Below are positions 1-10,145 of a stretch of DNA of 31,643 nucleotides, one piece after another. Under the pieces are notes generated by a model. That model had not been told where the DNA came from. It did no database searches and worked only from the letters and a program-made list of their open reading frames with translations. A program made the position numbers and the translations under genes. Position 1 is the first letter of the stretch; every line of letters begins with the position of its first letter. The stretch covers positions 1,452,403 to 1,484,045 of the forward strand of contig KL197712.1 in assembly GCA_000697665.1 (NCBI GenBank), written 5' to 3'. The DNA is from Jaapia argillacea MUCL 33604. Taxonomy: Eukaryota > Basidiomycota > Agaricomycetes > Jaapiales > Jaapiaceae.

Positions 1-115
1 ATCCCATCCCACCCCATCCCACCATCCCATCCCACCCCATCCCACCATCCCATCCCACCCCATCCCACCATCCCATCCCACCCCATCCCACCATCCCATC
101 CCACCCCATCCCACC
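1..115. repeat. 23-bp tandem repeat (C/A/T-rich satellite)
   Basis: Five head-to-tail copies of a 23-nt unit built from ATCCC/CACCCC words, essentially identical between copies, starting at the window edge, so the array probably continues upstream. A pyrimidine-rich tract (CCTTCCTCCTCCC...) follows to about 170. Strand asymmetry is extreme (almost no G on the plus strand). Confidence 0.95.
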
Positions 116-786
116 TTCCATCCCATTGTCCCCTTCCTCCTCCCTCCTCCCCATCCCCTCCCTCCTCCTCATATGATCAAATAGCCCAGGCTCAAGCCCA
201 GGGCTCAGGCTCTCTGGAACTCAAGCCTGAGCCCTCAGCCCCTTGAAGCCTTCATGGAGGCTGGGCTTGGTTGGGCTCCACAGGGCTTGGTTAGGCCAGG
301 CTCAGGGCTCAAAGCCCGGCCTTGCACAACACTACGCGTGCAGAATCGGCAATCACATCAGCCAAAGAACCTGATTTCAGGATGTCCCCCTCACCGCCAG
401 ACCTGGCCAAGTGAAGGTGTGATTAATGACTCAGTGAATCACAACGAAGAAGCTGATTTGCGAGCCAAGATTGTGTATACCGAGACTTTACTAGAGGAAG
501 TTGGGGAGAGGTTGATGTCGATAGGAAGGTTGGGTGGTTGGAGGGTTAAACTCAGTGCCCAACTGCTGGCCATCTCACCTTCCAAGTCGGCATTGTCAGT
601 CATCACAGGCAGGTCTGAGGTCTTTGGCAAACTTAGCTGCCATTATATTGGCATTGTCGTTTGTTTGTTTGTCCGTTTCGTAGCCTTCATCTGTGGTAAG
701 AGGGGGCAAATCACTTTCATGATATGATCGACCTTGGTGTAGAGTGGGACGTTGGCAAATAACTGTGACCATAGTTCAGTTTCAGG

Positions 787-1125
<339 letters not shown>

Positions 1126-1308
1126 TCAGAGACCTCACTTGATCCAACTTGAGCCCAGAGGAGTCCCAGGAACAGGATTGACTCATCCTTAGTTCAAATT
1201 GCCTAAAATATGGTTGTGAGCTGTTCTAGAATTGTAAGAGAGGTGCAGAGTGGATGTGAGGAGGGCTGAGGAATGGCTGGGGGGGGATTTCAGCACCCTC
1301 GGAGGCCT

Positions 1309-1344
1309 GGTTATTAATGTGTTACTAACACCCTGTTAATAACC
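1309..1344. repeat. Nested inverted repeat (cruciform-capable)
   Basis: Outer arms GGTTATTAA / TTAATAACC enclose a second palindrome GTGTTA-C-TAACAC. Two hairpins can form, one inside the other. Function unknown. Confidence 0.7.
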
Positions 1345-1680
1345 TTGTTAGGAAAAGGCATGTTATTCACGGAACACTAGGCCCGACAGGATAAATTAGC
1401 TTGGGGTTAGGTTTGAACATTAAAATATGTTCCACCAAATTGCAACTTTAACTGCCCTGAAAGCCCTGTGCCTCGGCGATTCAAAAGGTCACCAAGATCA
1501 CACGCTCTAGGAGCTCACAATAGGCGGCACCTGCTCGGAGGGCTTTCTACTTCATCTTCCAAGCGAGTAACAGGTCGAAAGGGCCGCAAACAGGTATGGC
1601 ACTGAAATGACCTTGTGTTCGGTATATTCGACTGTCTCACCTACCGCTGCCAATGCATGGCCGTCCACTCCTTGCTCCTA

Positions 1681-1855
1681 CAGCAGGTTACAAATCGATA
1701 GTCAGGTTCTGAAAATTCGTTCACAGTGAGACTGACTGATGGGAGATCAAAAATGTCCAAATATGACCGGTGTCGGTGACAGCTGTTGCTCGATGGTGCT
1801 AGATTCCGTTGTTTCGGGATGTTGTGATCGCTGGGCAAATCTGAGCCTGACCTGC
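1681..1855 (+). repeat. Left terminal inverted repeat of the transposon
   Basis: Matches the reverse complement of 5619-5793 without gaps. Weaker similarity runs on to about 1905 and includes the counterpart of the transposase start codon (ATG at 1876), which here is followed at once by an in-frame stop (ATG GTT TGA), so the left copy does not encode transposase. It lies about 370 bp upstream of the passenger gene and probably belongs to its 5' region. Confidence 0.9.
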
Positions 1856-2221
1856 TTGACGTCCCCCCTCACTCCATGGTTTGACAACACAGGAAATGAG
1901 GCCAGCTCAAGGAGAAGTCTCCATGAGCCATTGCTGCTGCACACTCTCGCGACCCACCGTGTGTGGTAGTCTCACTCTCGTCGCTCCTCTCCTCGCTGCT
2001 GCGCCTGATTCCAGGAGCTCATTGATACATCGCCCCCCCAATATTGCGGGTACTTAGCGAGCTCCCATCCCTGACCCGCAACCAAGGCGCATGTCAAGGC
2101 AGCACCAAGTAACTGCCTGTGCGACGCGCGTTCAGCTCATCTGTGGAGATAAAAGCCCAAAATAGTCAGTAATCACTCCCCGCACTCCTCCCAAATCCTT
2201 TCTCAAAATTCCACTCCTATC

Positions 2222-4267
2222 ATGGCTTATCCTCACAGCAAAGTCGTTGCAGCCCTTGACCGCGCCGTCGAAGAGGCTCATCACCTTGAACAGCATGCGG
2301 AATGACCACCAAGTCCTGGTTTGGCAGCACCCCCACCCCCCCATGGTTTGCCATTCGATCCGCAAGCCGGCCACTATCCACCTGCTTTTGGCCCCCCTCA
2401 CTTTCCTCCGCATGCGTATCTGCCTCCCCAAGCACCATTTCAGTATCCGTATGGGCATGCTGGTGGTATACACCATCCCATTGAGTGGGCTCCTCAAATG
2501 CGAGATCATAATCCATTCAAGCCCCAATACCCGCTCCTCCAGCAACCCTTCCCCCTGCATTTTCACCCTCATCCTCCTCCGTATGCTCTCAATCTGCTGC
2601 CACACCTGCAGTCCCCGCAGATGCCACAACGGGTGCACGTGCGGAAGCTCTCGGCCATGCAGGCTGAGTCGAGTGGTTCTCAAACTTGTATGTACTATCC
2701 TGACTTGTATGTACTATCCTGACTTGTATGTACTATCCTGACTTGTATGTACTATCCTGACTTGTATGTACTATCCTGACTTGTTTTTTTTCACCCTTCT
2801 CATGAACCGGTTACTCATTTTATTCCCAGGTCTCAGTTACAAGATCATTGCGATCGTCAACCCTCCTCGCAAATTCAAAGTCGCCCCTGATATCACGTGG
2901 CAGGACTTCCAGTCACAAGCATGCGCAAACCTTGGAGGACTTCCCGCTACAGCCACCTCCATCGGCTACAAGCTCTCTGGTGACCCAAAGAGGATGAACC
3001 CCACCCCTTTGTCATCGGATGTGGACTTGCAATATGCCTTCGAGAAGCTGGAAGAGAAGCTTCAGCGAGCTCGCACAATTATGTACGGTTTGGAAGTATA
3101 TGATATGGTCCGTACTTTTGTACCTATCCTGACTCAGCGGAACCTTTTTCACGAGATGTTCTTCAGTCTCCCTCGCCAGTGGGTGGAAACCCAACCTCAT
3201 CCAAAAGAGGTACGAAGTGTTCTTGTTATGAAGATATCCCACCCGCGGTACCTCAAAACCTGCTTGACGGCGCTATCACGAAATCATTCTGCCTTCTTCG
3301 GCGTGCCACTGCATGTGAGGCTTGTGGTGGTCACTGTCATGTCACAACTGCGGGTGGAAAGCACAACCACCAACCTATAAGTGACAAGGACCTCTCCTTT
3401 TGGGCGAAGGAAATTGTATGTTTGTCCCTACATTTCTGATGGTCAATTGCTCATCCTTTCAACCCTCTACTGTAGGCACTTGATAGGGCCACAATTGATA
3501 CTCCACCTCAGGGGCTTGCGTTTGACGTTGTTGTGAAGCGGCCAAAACGTGAACCGAAGTCGAAAGTTCCAGAAGTTCATCTCCACTTCAACAACTCCAA
3601 CAACTCCAATCCTCTCATGTTTGGTGGCAGTTTTTTGGGAAATATGGGTACGCCCGATAGCCCCATTTCCATTCCATCATCCTCCCTGGGCAGTTTTACC
3701 CTCAGTCCGAGGATGATGGCATCGTCCTCCCGTGTTCAATTGACCCCGAAAGCGTCTTCCTCCCGGCTTGTCCCTTCACCTTCAAAGCCATATCTTGGCA
3801 CCCACCACCACGATAACTCTCCACCTGTAGACCTCACCACATCACCTCAACCTGGGGGCTTACTTTTGCAAGAACTTTCCTTGGACCCAAACCTCCTCAG
3901 TCTCCCCAGGATTGATGCCGTTCTCGCCACACTTCATTCACGAAGGCCCAATTCCAATTTTCCATCTATGGAAACTGCACTCCGCGGGGTTGGCATCGCA
4001 TATCTTGACAATATCATGCGGTGCACCATTGATGAGATTGTTGGCTACACCAAGCTACCTCCCGTTCTCGTCAGGATTCTTCACGATTACGCTTTGGAAG
4101 TTCTTGGGGGACTTGATATTGTGGGAAGGTTGGATGACGGGCTTGGTGAGGATCAAGAGGCCAACAAGGATGCTTTGAGGAGGTACAATTCACGTCTCAA
4201 GGAGAATAGTGTAACGGATGATGATAGCGAGGCTAGTGAGGAAGTCGCAACCCACCGTCACCATTAG
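2222..4267 (+). CDS. Passenger protein with PB1-like and SAM-like segments; in-frame TGA at codon 28
   Basis: Four exons: 2222-2687, 2830-3095, 3167-3415, 3476-4267 (1773 nt, 590 codons plus stop). All introns are GT-AG and the frames join exactly. Residues about 30-155 are Pro/His/Gly-rich. About 156-244 (SYKIIAIVNPPRKFK onward) resembles a beta-grasp/PB1-like fold. About 245-327 carry a Cys/His cluster (CEACGGHCH). About 490-540 look like a helical SAM-like end domain, followed by an acidic tail. I know similar proteins as multi-copy, uncharacterised families in mushroom-forming fungi; the function is unknown. The clean frame suggests recent selection, but TGA at 2303-2305 interrupts it. 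Either this is a fresh nonsense change, or translation starts downstream (first in-frame Met about codon 93), or there is readthrough. A GATAAAAG motif at 2148 may serve as a TATA box. Confidence 0.7.
2688..2782 (+). repeat. Five 19-bp repeats inside intron 1, each with a donor and a branch site
   Basis: Five exact copies of GTATGTACTATCCTGACTT fill the 5' part of the 142-nt intron 2688-2829. Every copy contains a consensus fungal donor (GTATGT) and a branch-site-like CTGAC. Only use of the first donor avoids an early stop: reading into the repeat meets TGA within the third copy. Confidence 0.95.
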
Positions 4268-4411
4268 GTAGTCGTTTCTCAAATTAGTGTTCCTGCCTTG
4301 CTCACATTATTTTTTCCATACCTTACTGTCGTTTCTACCTCCCCCACTCACTCAAAAAATCTGACTTACGGATCCCTGGTTAATTACTACTATGTGTTCC
4401 AAAACTCATTG

Positions 4412-5593
4412 TTATACATTGTAATGACTATGCTTGAACCAACCCCGAGTCTTCTCAGCCGTGACAGTATAAATGGCTTCGTAAAGCATACAATATGGAT
4501 TTGCAGTTGGGTGATTGGAAAGTTCATTCTGTACATAATCGCGGTTGGCTCGAATCCATGCCTTGATGGACGAGAAGGCTTCTTCAATGGGATTGAGATC
4601 TGGTGAGTAGGCAGGAAGGTAGATAACACGCATACCCCTGGAAGTCAGGTCAGTAGATTATCTCGTTACTGATGGACAAATAGCTCACCGATCCTCGACC
4701 AGCTGCCTCAACTCTGCAGTACGATGAATGGATGCATTGTCCATGACCAGAACTGAGTTCTTCTGAGGCCATGGATTCATCTGATTGAGTACTCCATCAA
4801 TAAAATTGAGGAAGGTGGCACCAGTGAATGATCGGTCGAGAACCTCCGCAAACAAGATACCATTGAGTGAGAGGGCGGGGAGGAGGGAAAATCTGCAAGA
4901 GACATCAGGAAAGAACACCACCACACATACATCAACCATACCGTTTACCACGAACAAAGAAGTCCCTACGACGGGCATGAGAAGGTCCCGGAGCCCAAGC
5001 GTATGCTCGCTGACTCGACCGTCGGTCCACAGCACTCTCGTCAACGAAAACCAGCTGATCAGCACGGAAGTGATTAGCAATGAGCATCTGATACTGAGCT
5101 CGATCATCTGCATCACGCTCAATTGCAGGTCGAGTGACCTGCTCAATGAATTTAGAATTGGCAGCTACATGATTATCCAGGGGCATTCTAACCTTCTTGT
5201 ATGTCAAGCCTCTCCTACGAAGGGTACGATGTATGGTTGCGATACTGACATCTACTCCACATACTTCTTCCAGCCGAATCTGGAGTTCACCCAGATACAT
5301 GTCGGGTTGCCGCTCGAGCAAGCCCTCGAGAAACTGAGAAGCTGTCAGAGGTGATGGCACAACAAACATCGTCAACGCACATTTGCCTTGAAACCAGTGA
5401 GAATGTGGGGGCGGCCACTGCGGAGAGGGACCTTGACCACGTCACCAGTCAATTGATGTAACCTCCGGATGCGGTATATTGTCCGCTCATGGATTCCACT
5501 GAGGGTACTGAGGCGCTTCACCGTCATCGAAGGGTGTAAAGACATACGCAGGATGACATGTTTCACTTCCGCAGGGATGTGTCGTCGAACCAT
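4412..5593 (-). CDS. Tc1/mariner (IS630-like) DD34E transposase
   Basis: Four exons on the minus strand: 5593-5381, 5333-4942, 4892-4689, 4637-4412 (1035 nt, 344 aa), joined by introns of 47, 49 and 51 nt with GT-AG ends. The frame stays open throughout, so the apparent frameshifts are introns. The N-terminus (MVRRHIPAEVKHVILRM, then a helix-turn-helix with RTIYRIRRL) binds the termini. A GRPH linker and a second helical region follow. The DDE catalytic triad is visible: Asp in LVFVDESAV, Asp in VLVMDNASIH and Glu in DLNPIEEAF, with 34 residues between the last two. It closely resembles the intron-containing DDE_3 transposases common in basidiomycetes. The start was chosen because it gives the usual MxRR(H/R)I N-terminus. 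It looks intact and potentially active in cut-and-paste transposition at TA. Confidence 0.92.
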
Positions 5594-5618
5594 GGTGTGA
5601 GGGGGGACGCCGAGCACT

Positions 5619-5793
5619 GCAGGTCAGGCTCAGATTTGCCCAGCGATCACAACACCCCGAAACAACGGAATTTAGCACCATGGAGCAACAGCTGTCACTG
5701 ACACCTGTCATATTTGGACATTTTTGATCTCCCATCAGTCAGTCTCACTGTGAACGAATTTTCAGAACCTGACTATCGATTTGTAACTTGCTG
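5619..5793 (-). repeat. Right terminal inverted repeat of the transposon
   Basis: Inverted partner of 1681-1855. It ends just upstream of the transposase ATG at 5593 and so probably carries the transposase promoter. The terminal ...GTAACTTGCTG abuts TA at 5794-5795. Confidence 0.9.
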
Positions 5794-6265
5794 TAATGGA
5801 GTCGGCAATGGAGAGAGCATCAAATTTTCTGAAGGCGGCACTTAACCGGATTTTTTTTACAGCGAGGAAACGCACCTTCCACGCCAGTGGCAGGCAACTG
5901 CGGTGTCGAGTCGTGGCACTCATCAGAAAGTTGCGGTAGGCTGTTGGCTTTGCATTGGGAGGATCTGTCGTTCATCATTGCAATTTTACTTCGCGTCAAT
6001 CGGCCAGATCCAAATTTTATCTTGTCGCTCTCCATTCCATTACATTGTAATTCACGTCCGGATCCTCGCTTGTGCACATAATGTCCTATCTGCTGACTCT
6101 CTGGAACCCTCAAGTTGGCAGTTGGTGTGGTTCTTGTACTATGGGTCCGTTCCCCACCGTCCCGGCCCATTGTGAAGTTGCTGACGGTTCTTTATGAACT
6201 GTTGCACCCTGTCCCTCATCCAGTAGATTCATTTGACGTCACGGTTGTTCCACCCGTAGACAGAG

Positions 6266-6487
6266 AATAGTATTTGGATTGTTGTTCGGTCCAATATTGC
6301 GAGAGAACAACTCCAGGCTGGCAACGAGGGGGGCACCCCGATCCCACCGCGTCCCATACTGTACAGGAGTGTTCTGTAGCAACGGACCCCAATAGTATTT
6401 GGACTTTTGTTCGGTCCAACATTGCGAGAAAAAAACTCCAGAACGGCAATGAGGGAGGCACTCCGATCCCACCGCGTCCTGTACTGT
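6266..6487. repeat. Two-copy tandem repeat, period about 125 bp
   Basis: AATAGTATTTGGA starts at 6266 and again at 6391. The following roughly 97 bp are alike with scattered substitutions (GTTCGGTCCAA, ATTGCGAGA, CCGATCCCACCGCGTCC), separated by a unique spacer. Probably part of a dispersed high-copy element; no coding function seen. Confidence 0.85.
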
Positions 6488-6611
6488 CACCGTGACCATG
6501 GTGCTGTGCATCTTGGATGAAGGATGTCTCTCATCTGGATGCAGATCAAGTTAGACAAATGTAAGGTCACCGAAATTTCGCTATCGTCTCAGCAACAGAC
6601 CCTCTAAGATG

Positions 6612-6649
6612 AAGCCAATATAGAGGGAAATGATAGTATATATTGGCTT
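6612..6649. repeat. AT-rich hairpin
   Basis: AAGCCAATATA and TATATTGGCTT are perfect inverted arms of 11 bp around a loop of about 16 nt. Could be a small MITE remnant; no function assigned. Confidence 0.6.
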
Positions 6650-6898
6650 GGTGTTGAACATTGAATGCCAAGCCGAACTCCGCCCTCGGTGGTTGCAATA
6701 GGGACATAACAAACAACTAGACCGCCGCCAAGCCAAACCACCCGATGAGTACACTGGAGTCTGGGCACAATGAATGATGTTCTGAGGCCGGATATTGCCA
6801 AAACATCCAAGGAACATTCATCAATCCAACAAACACACAAGCACCCTCGATGTTCAGCATGATGTGTGGAGGCCGAAATTGGTCATTGCGCCAAGTGG

Positions 6899-7030
6899 TT
6901 TACTGGCAAGTCCAGGAGAACACTGCAGATTGCCCCGGCTTTGTGCAACCTGTCGAACTTTTGTTGCAATGACTGGGCAGGCCACGAGGCGGCCTCGGGT
7001 ACGAGGCAGACACAGGCATGATGCAGACGC
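6899..7030 (+). repeat. Upstream repeat shared with 14222-14345
   Basis: GTTTACTGGCAAGTCCAGG and the next roughly 110 bp recur at 14222-14345 with small differences. Each copy sits a few hundred bases upstream of a type A kinase gene in the same orientation (7188 and 14639), marking a duplicated gene module. Confidence 0.85.
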
Positions 7031-7105
7031 GGGATTAGGGAAGAAGTGGCTGTGCTGATGGGGACCTGAGTTTCAGTTTTGCATGTAGCACTTCATCTAC
7101 GCACC

Positions 7106-7113
7106 TATAAAAG
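7106..7113 (+). promoter_or_regulatory. TATA box of the kinase locus at 7188
   Basis: TATAAAAG lies 82 bp before the start codon at 7188. TATA motifs at a similar distance precede most other members of the family here. Confidence 0.55.
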
Positions 7114-7187
7114 AAAATGGCCTCAACGCTGACCTTCATTATCTCTGCCCTCTCACCTGTCCAGCTACTATACACTGCTCTACTAGG

Positions 7188-8483
7188 ATGTCTTCTCGCA
7201 CGCTGACCTTGAATGTTGCAGAGGGCGCCCTCCATGCTTCGTCAAACTCCAGCCCTAGGTGAGCTCCAATCCTTCCATCGATTTCTTCCTAAAAATTGCT
7301 GACATCGAGTAGCTTTCCATCACAATACTCGCTGCCTGACTTAAGCACTTGACTCGGACTCATCGACCACCATTGCCAATCCCAAGGACCTTTTTACGAT
7401 GTACGCAAGGGAGTAGTCCTTCAAGGCGATGCTGAGGTTCTCGTGAGTCGAACATTCTTTATCCTCATATCTTATCCTCTTATCAATCACTTGTTTGGAG
7501 GTCGTCATTACGATCTTCAGACTTTCCCCGGACGAGCAAAAGAATGCCTTGATGTGTGAAGTCAGCGTATCCTCCCCCAACCACCCACCTCCATACTCAC
7601 CTATGCTCACAGAAATTTCTCCGAGAAGTTCTGGCTTACAAATTCGTGGGGCCTGACTACCCACATGTCACCGAAGTCATGGGCACTGCAACCATCGGAG
7701 GTAAGCCTGCCATTGTGATGAGATGGCACATGAACGGCAATGTGGAGCAGTACACCAGCCTCAACCGAGGCACCGCGGTTGACTTGGTAAGTCTTTAGTT
7801 CTCGGATCCTGGCGCTCAGTCACAAATTCGTATCTCAGATTATGAGCGTTGTTGAAGCTGTCAAGTACTTCCATACTAAGTATCCACGTTTGGTTCATGG
7901 TGACTTGAGGCCTGTGAGCAGTCCGATCTCCCCTCTCACTCCCTCATCCACCTAACATCTCTTCATATAGTCTAACATCGTCGTTGGCAATGATGGTCGA
8001 GTGCTCATCTCAAGCTTGGCTTCAGCTCACGTACCTGGGAGTGCCAAACTCACTGCCAAAAAAATCAATGGGTTGCATCGATGGATGGCACCCGAGCTCA
8101 TTGTCATTGACGAGGATGACAATTCCCAACCTCCCGCCTCAACGTTCGAGTCTGACATGTGGGCACTCACATGCACCACATCTCAGGTTTCTCTTATCCT
8201 CTCCATGAACCCTTCCGTGGATTCTAACTTCGGCTGACAGTTCATAACTGGCAAAGTGCCGTACGAATTCCGTCGCTACTCCCTTCAAGTCGTCCCCTCG
8301 ATCGCCAAGGGTGTCATTCCTTACCATAAGGCTAGCTTCGTCAACGCAGCCGAAGAAGGTGGCGTCATGTGGGGCGAGGAGCTTTGGCAGATCCTCGAGC
8401 CATGTTGGGAGATGGATCCGACTTGTAGACTGACCATTACTGGGCTCCAAGCTTCCCTCCGACGCATGTTTGACATTGCCTAG
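7188..8483 (+). pseudogene. Type A kinase-like pseudogene (nonsense codon in exon 2)
   Basis: Seven exons: 7188-7258, 7313-7442, 7501-7560, 7613-7786, 7839-7913, 7971-8186, 8241-8483 (969 nt). Frames join as in the intact paralogue at 14639, but TGA at 7350-7352 (after LPDLST) falls where paralogues have Gln, and no Met follows before the nucleotide-binding Lys region. Other losses: the beta-3 motif reads VVIT instead of VAVK (no ATP-binding Lys), the catalytic loop reads HGDLRP, and DFG is replaced by SLA (LISSLAS). The donor of intron 3 is a weak GTCAGC. WMAPEL and the C-lobe (FITGKVPYEFRRYS) are preserved. A catalytically dead kinase fold now also interrupted. It is tail-to-tail with the type B gene ending at 8662, 178 bp away. 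Confidence 0.85.
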
Positions 8484-8661
8484 TGGCATGGTCGTAGACG
8501 CATTCCTGTCCCTCTCCCATCTGAATGTTTTGATCCTGCTTGTTCTCATTTCAGTTTTTGCACATGGACTCCAGCTACAATACCTCTACTTTTATTCACC
8601 TAAGCTAATCATGTATCAACCTATGTTCGTTACCATGTATTCACACCTGTACCGAGGAACA

Positions 8662-9933
8662 CTATAGTTCATAAGTTCCCGATAAATTTTGGACCAAGCC
8701 TCCAAATTCTACAATGGTCGGTCTGAGAGCTGGATTCATCTTCCAACTCTTCTCGAGGACCTGCCAAAGGACTTTGCTTCCGGTACTCCCATTCCTGATG
8801 TGGTTGTTGGTCAAGTTGGCTTCTGTGTATGGAAGGACACCGCTCGCGATCAAGATGGCGACTTGGGATTGGGAACAGCGGGTATGATAGGGTTTTTTAG
8901 ATGTGATGATCAACATCCCGTATGGTGAGTCCTATGATGAGAGGAAGGAGGTATAGAATGAAATACCTCGCCGACGGTACAGCCAAGAGACCATAGATCG
9001 GAGGCGAAAGTCGGTGCCGGTGGTGGAGAATCGTCGTTGATGACGGGGAGAAGTTCTGGTGCCATGAATCGGCACAAACCACTGAGGCTGGTGGCGGTAA
9101 ACTCAGTACCGCCCAGGATGTAAGCTGGACCAAAGTCAGAAAGGATGGCGCGTCCATCATCGTCGACAAGAATATTCCTCTGCAAGTGTCTAGTTTAGGC
9201 GATGATAGGTTGTGAGAAAGAGCGGATCAACTCACAGGTTTCAGGTCACCGTGTACTATCGGGGGATAGTTGGAGTGTAAAGAATTGAGTCCTTGTACGA
9301 TGTCAAGTGTCTAGATGGGTGATTGTAGAGCTAAATTGGCGAAGAACTCAGATGATGACAAGAGACTTACCAGCTTACGAATGCAGATGTGAGGGTTGAG
9401 GCGGAAGTATTGAGAGATGTCGCCATTCTCATACCATCTCATGACGAGGGCAGGTTTGTCTCCGATGGTAGTGACACCCAGAACCTCAGCTATATGTGGG
9501 TTGAGGGGGAGGAGTTCGTATGCCTGAACCTCTCGGCGATAGTGCTGTACATGTATGGCTGAGAGGGGAGGAGAGACGCAAGAGGTAGACTAACCTCAAA
9601 TACCAGGGCATTCTTTTGTTCATCCTTGCAAACCCTGAATATCTTGAGAGTGACCTAGAAGAAAAATCAGATTCAGATGATAGTGTGGTGACCATGAAGG
9701 AAACACTAGGTTTCACCTGGGTGTGAACATTGTCCTGAGCTAGCATCCCCCTGTATACATCGGAGAAGGAACCTTGAGCACGTGGAAAGTCATCGATGGA
9801 TCTGAGTTGGACCCCCAAATCCCGCAGCTTGTTAGAGGGTGGTGATGTTGACAAGGAACACGCATCAGCTTCACTGGGGAGCGGAGGGTGAGGAATATGC
9901 GCGCTAAGGACGAGGATAATGGGCTCACCTCAT
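8662..9933 (-). CDS. Type B protein kinase (TKL-like), probably active; damaged last splice site
   Basis: Seven exons on minus: 9933-9929, 9873-9717, 9654-9595, 9544-9371, 9310-9236, 9179-8967, 8931-8662 (954 nt, 317 aa). Exon 1 is only ATGAG. A degenerate glycine loop (AQGSFSDVYRG) is followed by VTLK (residues 55-58), HYRREVQAYELL (C-helix Glu), VHGDLKP with Asp 154, DFG (172-174) and FMAPEL. HGD replacing HRD is frequent in fungal TKL-type kinases. The protein is a lone kinase domain, likely a cytosolic Ser/Thr kinase of unknown substrate. Oddity: the acceptor used by paralogues (...GTAG) reads GTTG here, so the model uses an upstream ATAG, giving a 35-nt intron and seven extra residues (DSPYGML). 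If that is not spliced, the C-lobe is lost. A TATA box lies about 100 bp upstream. Confidence 0.75.
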
Positions 9934-10026
9934 ACTGGACTGGATTGAAACATTAAAAGTATTTTGCAGAAAGTCAGTCAGTGTGGATGGGAGTACCTAG
10001 GTCATTGGGACCAGTCAGGACCCCAT

Positions 10027-10034
10027 CCTTTATA
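10027..10034 (-). promoter_or_regulatory. TATA box of the kinase gene 8662-9933
   Basis: TATAAAGG on minus, about 95 bp before the start codon. Downstream sequence (GGGxxC...CAATGACC) resembles that after the TATA boxes of the paralogues at 20969 and 30416. Confidence 0.6.
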
Positions 10035-10145
10035 CACGGGAGAGAGGGTTGAAAAGTCCTGGAACTGCTTTCCAACGATACAAAACTTTGTTGCTCAAGG
10101 GCCGTTGTCTTTTCCCAGCCTGTTGGGTCCGGTTGACGGTTCTGT

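Larger units (their letters stand above)
1681..5793. mobile_element. Tc1/mariner-type DNA transposon with passenger gene
   Basis: The outer 175 bp at the left (1681-1855) and right (5619-5793) are inverted copies with about six mismatches and no gap. Both begin CAGC(A/G)(A/G)GTTACAAATC and both abut TA (1679-1680 and 5794-5795), the target duplication expected for Tc1/mariner elements. Sequence beyond the TAs is not shared. The unit holds a transposase gene (minus, 4412-5593) and a second, convergent gene (plus, 2222-4267), separated by 144 bp. No other terminal repeat is visible next to the transposase stop near 4268-4411, which is what one expects if the true left end is at 1681. The alternative is two separate insertions, the left one a truncated end. 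Confidence 0.75.
5796..7100. other. Intergenic, repeat-rich, no gene recognised
   Basis: Short open frames only. Contains a two-copy direct repeat (6266-6487), an AT-rich hairpin (6612-6649) and the start of a repeat shared with 14222-14345. Confidence 0.6.

Noticed and set aside
1-115. CRISPR-like or telomeric array
   Set aside because: No spacers, unit is 23 bp of low complexity and not a fungal telomere repeat (TTAGGG type); it is a plain satellite.
254-727. 157-codon plus-strand frame
   Set aside because: Runs through the AGGCT/AGCCC repeat tract, has no domain and no splice context; probably chance.
1739-1969. Open frame MGDQKCPNMTGV... also present near 5735 on minus
   Set aside because: It is the translation of the transposon terminal repeat in both places; the similarity reflects the DNA repeat, not a conserved protein.
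2132-2683. 183-codon minus-strand frame
   Set aside because: Shadow of exon 1 of the passenger gene on the opposite strand, whose Pro/His-rich coding leaves few stops in antisense.
4268-4411. Possible left terminal repeat directly downstream of the transposase stop
   Set aside because: I searched by eye for CAGCAAGTTACAAATC or a close relative and found none; the matching terminus is at 1681.
4685-5375. Apparent frameshifts splitting the transposase into four open frames
   Set aside because: Each break is a 47-51-nt GT-AG intron. After splicing the frame is continuous for 344 codons, so the gene is not called a pseudogene.
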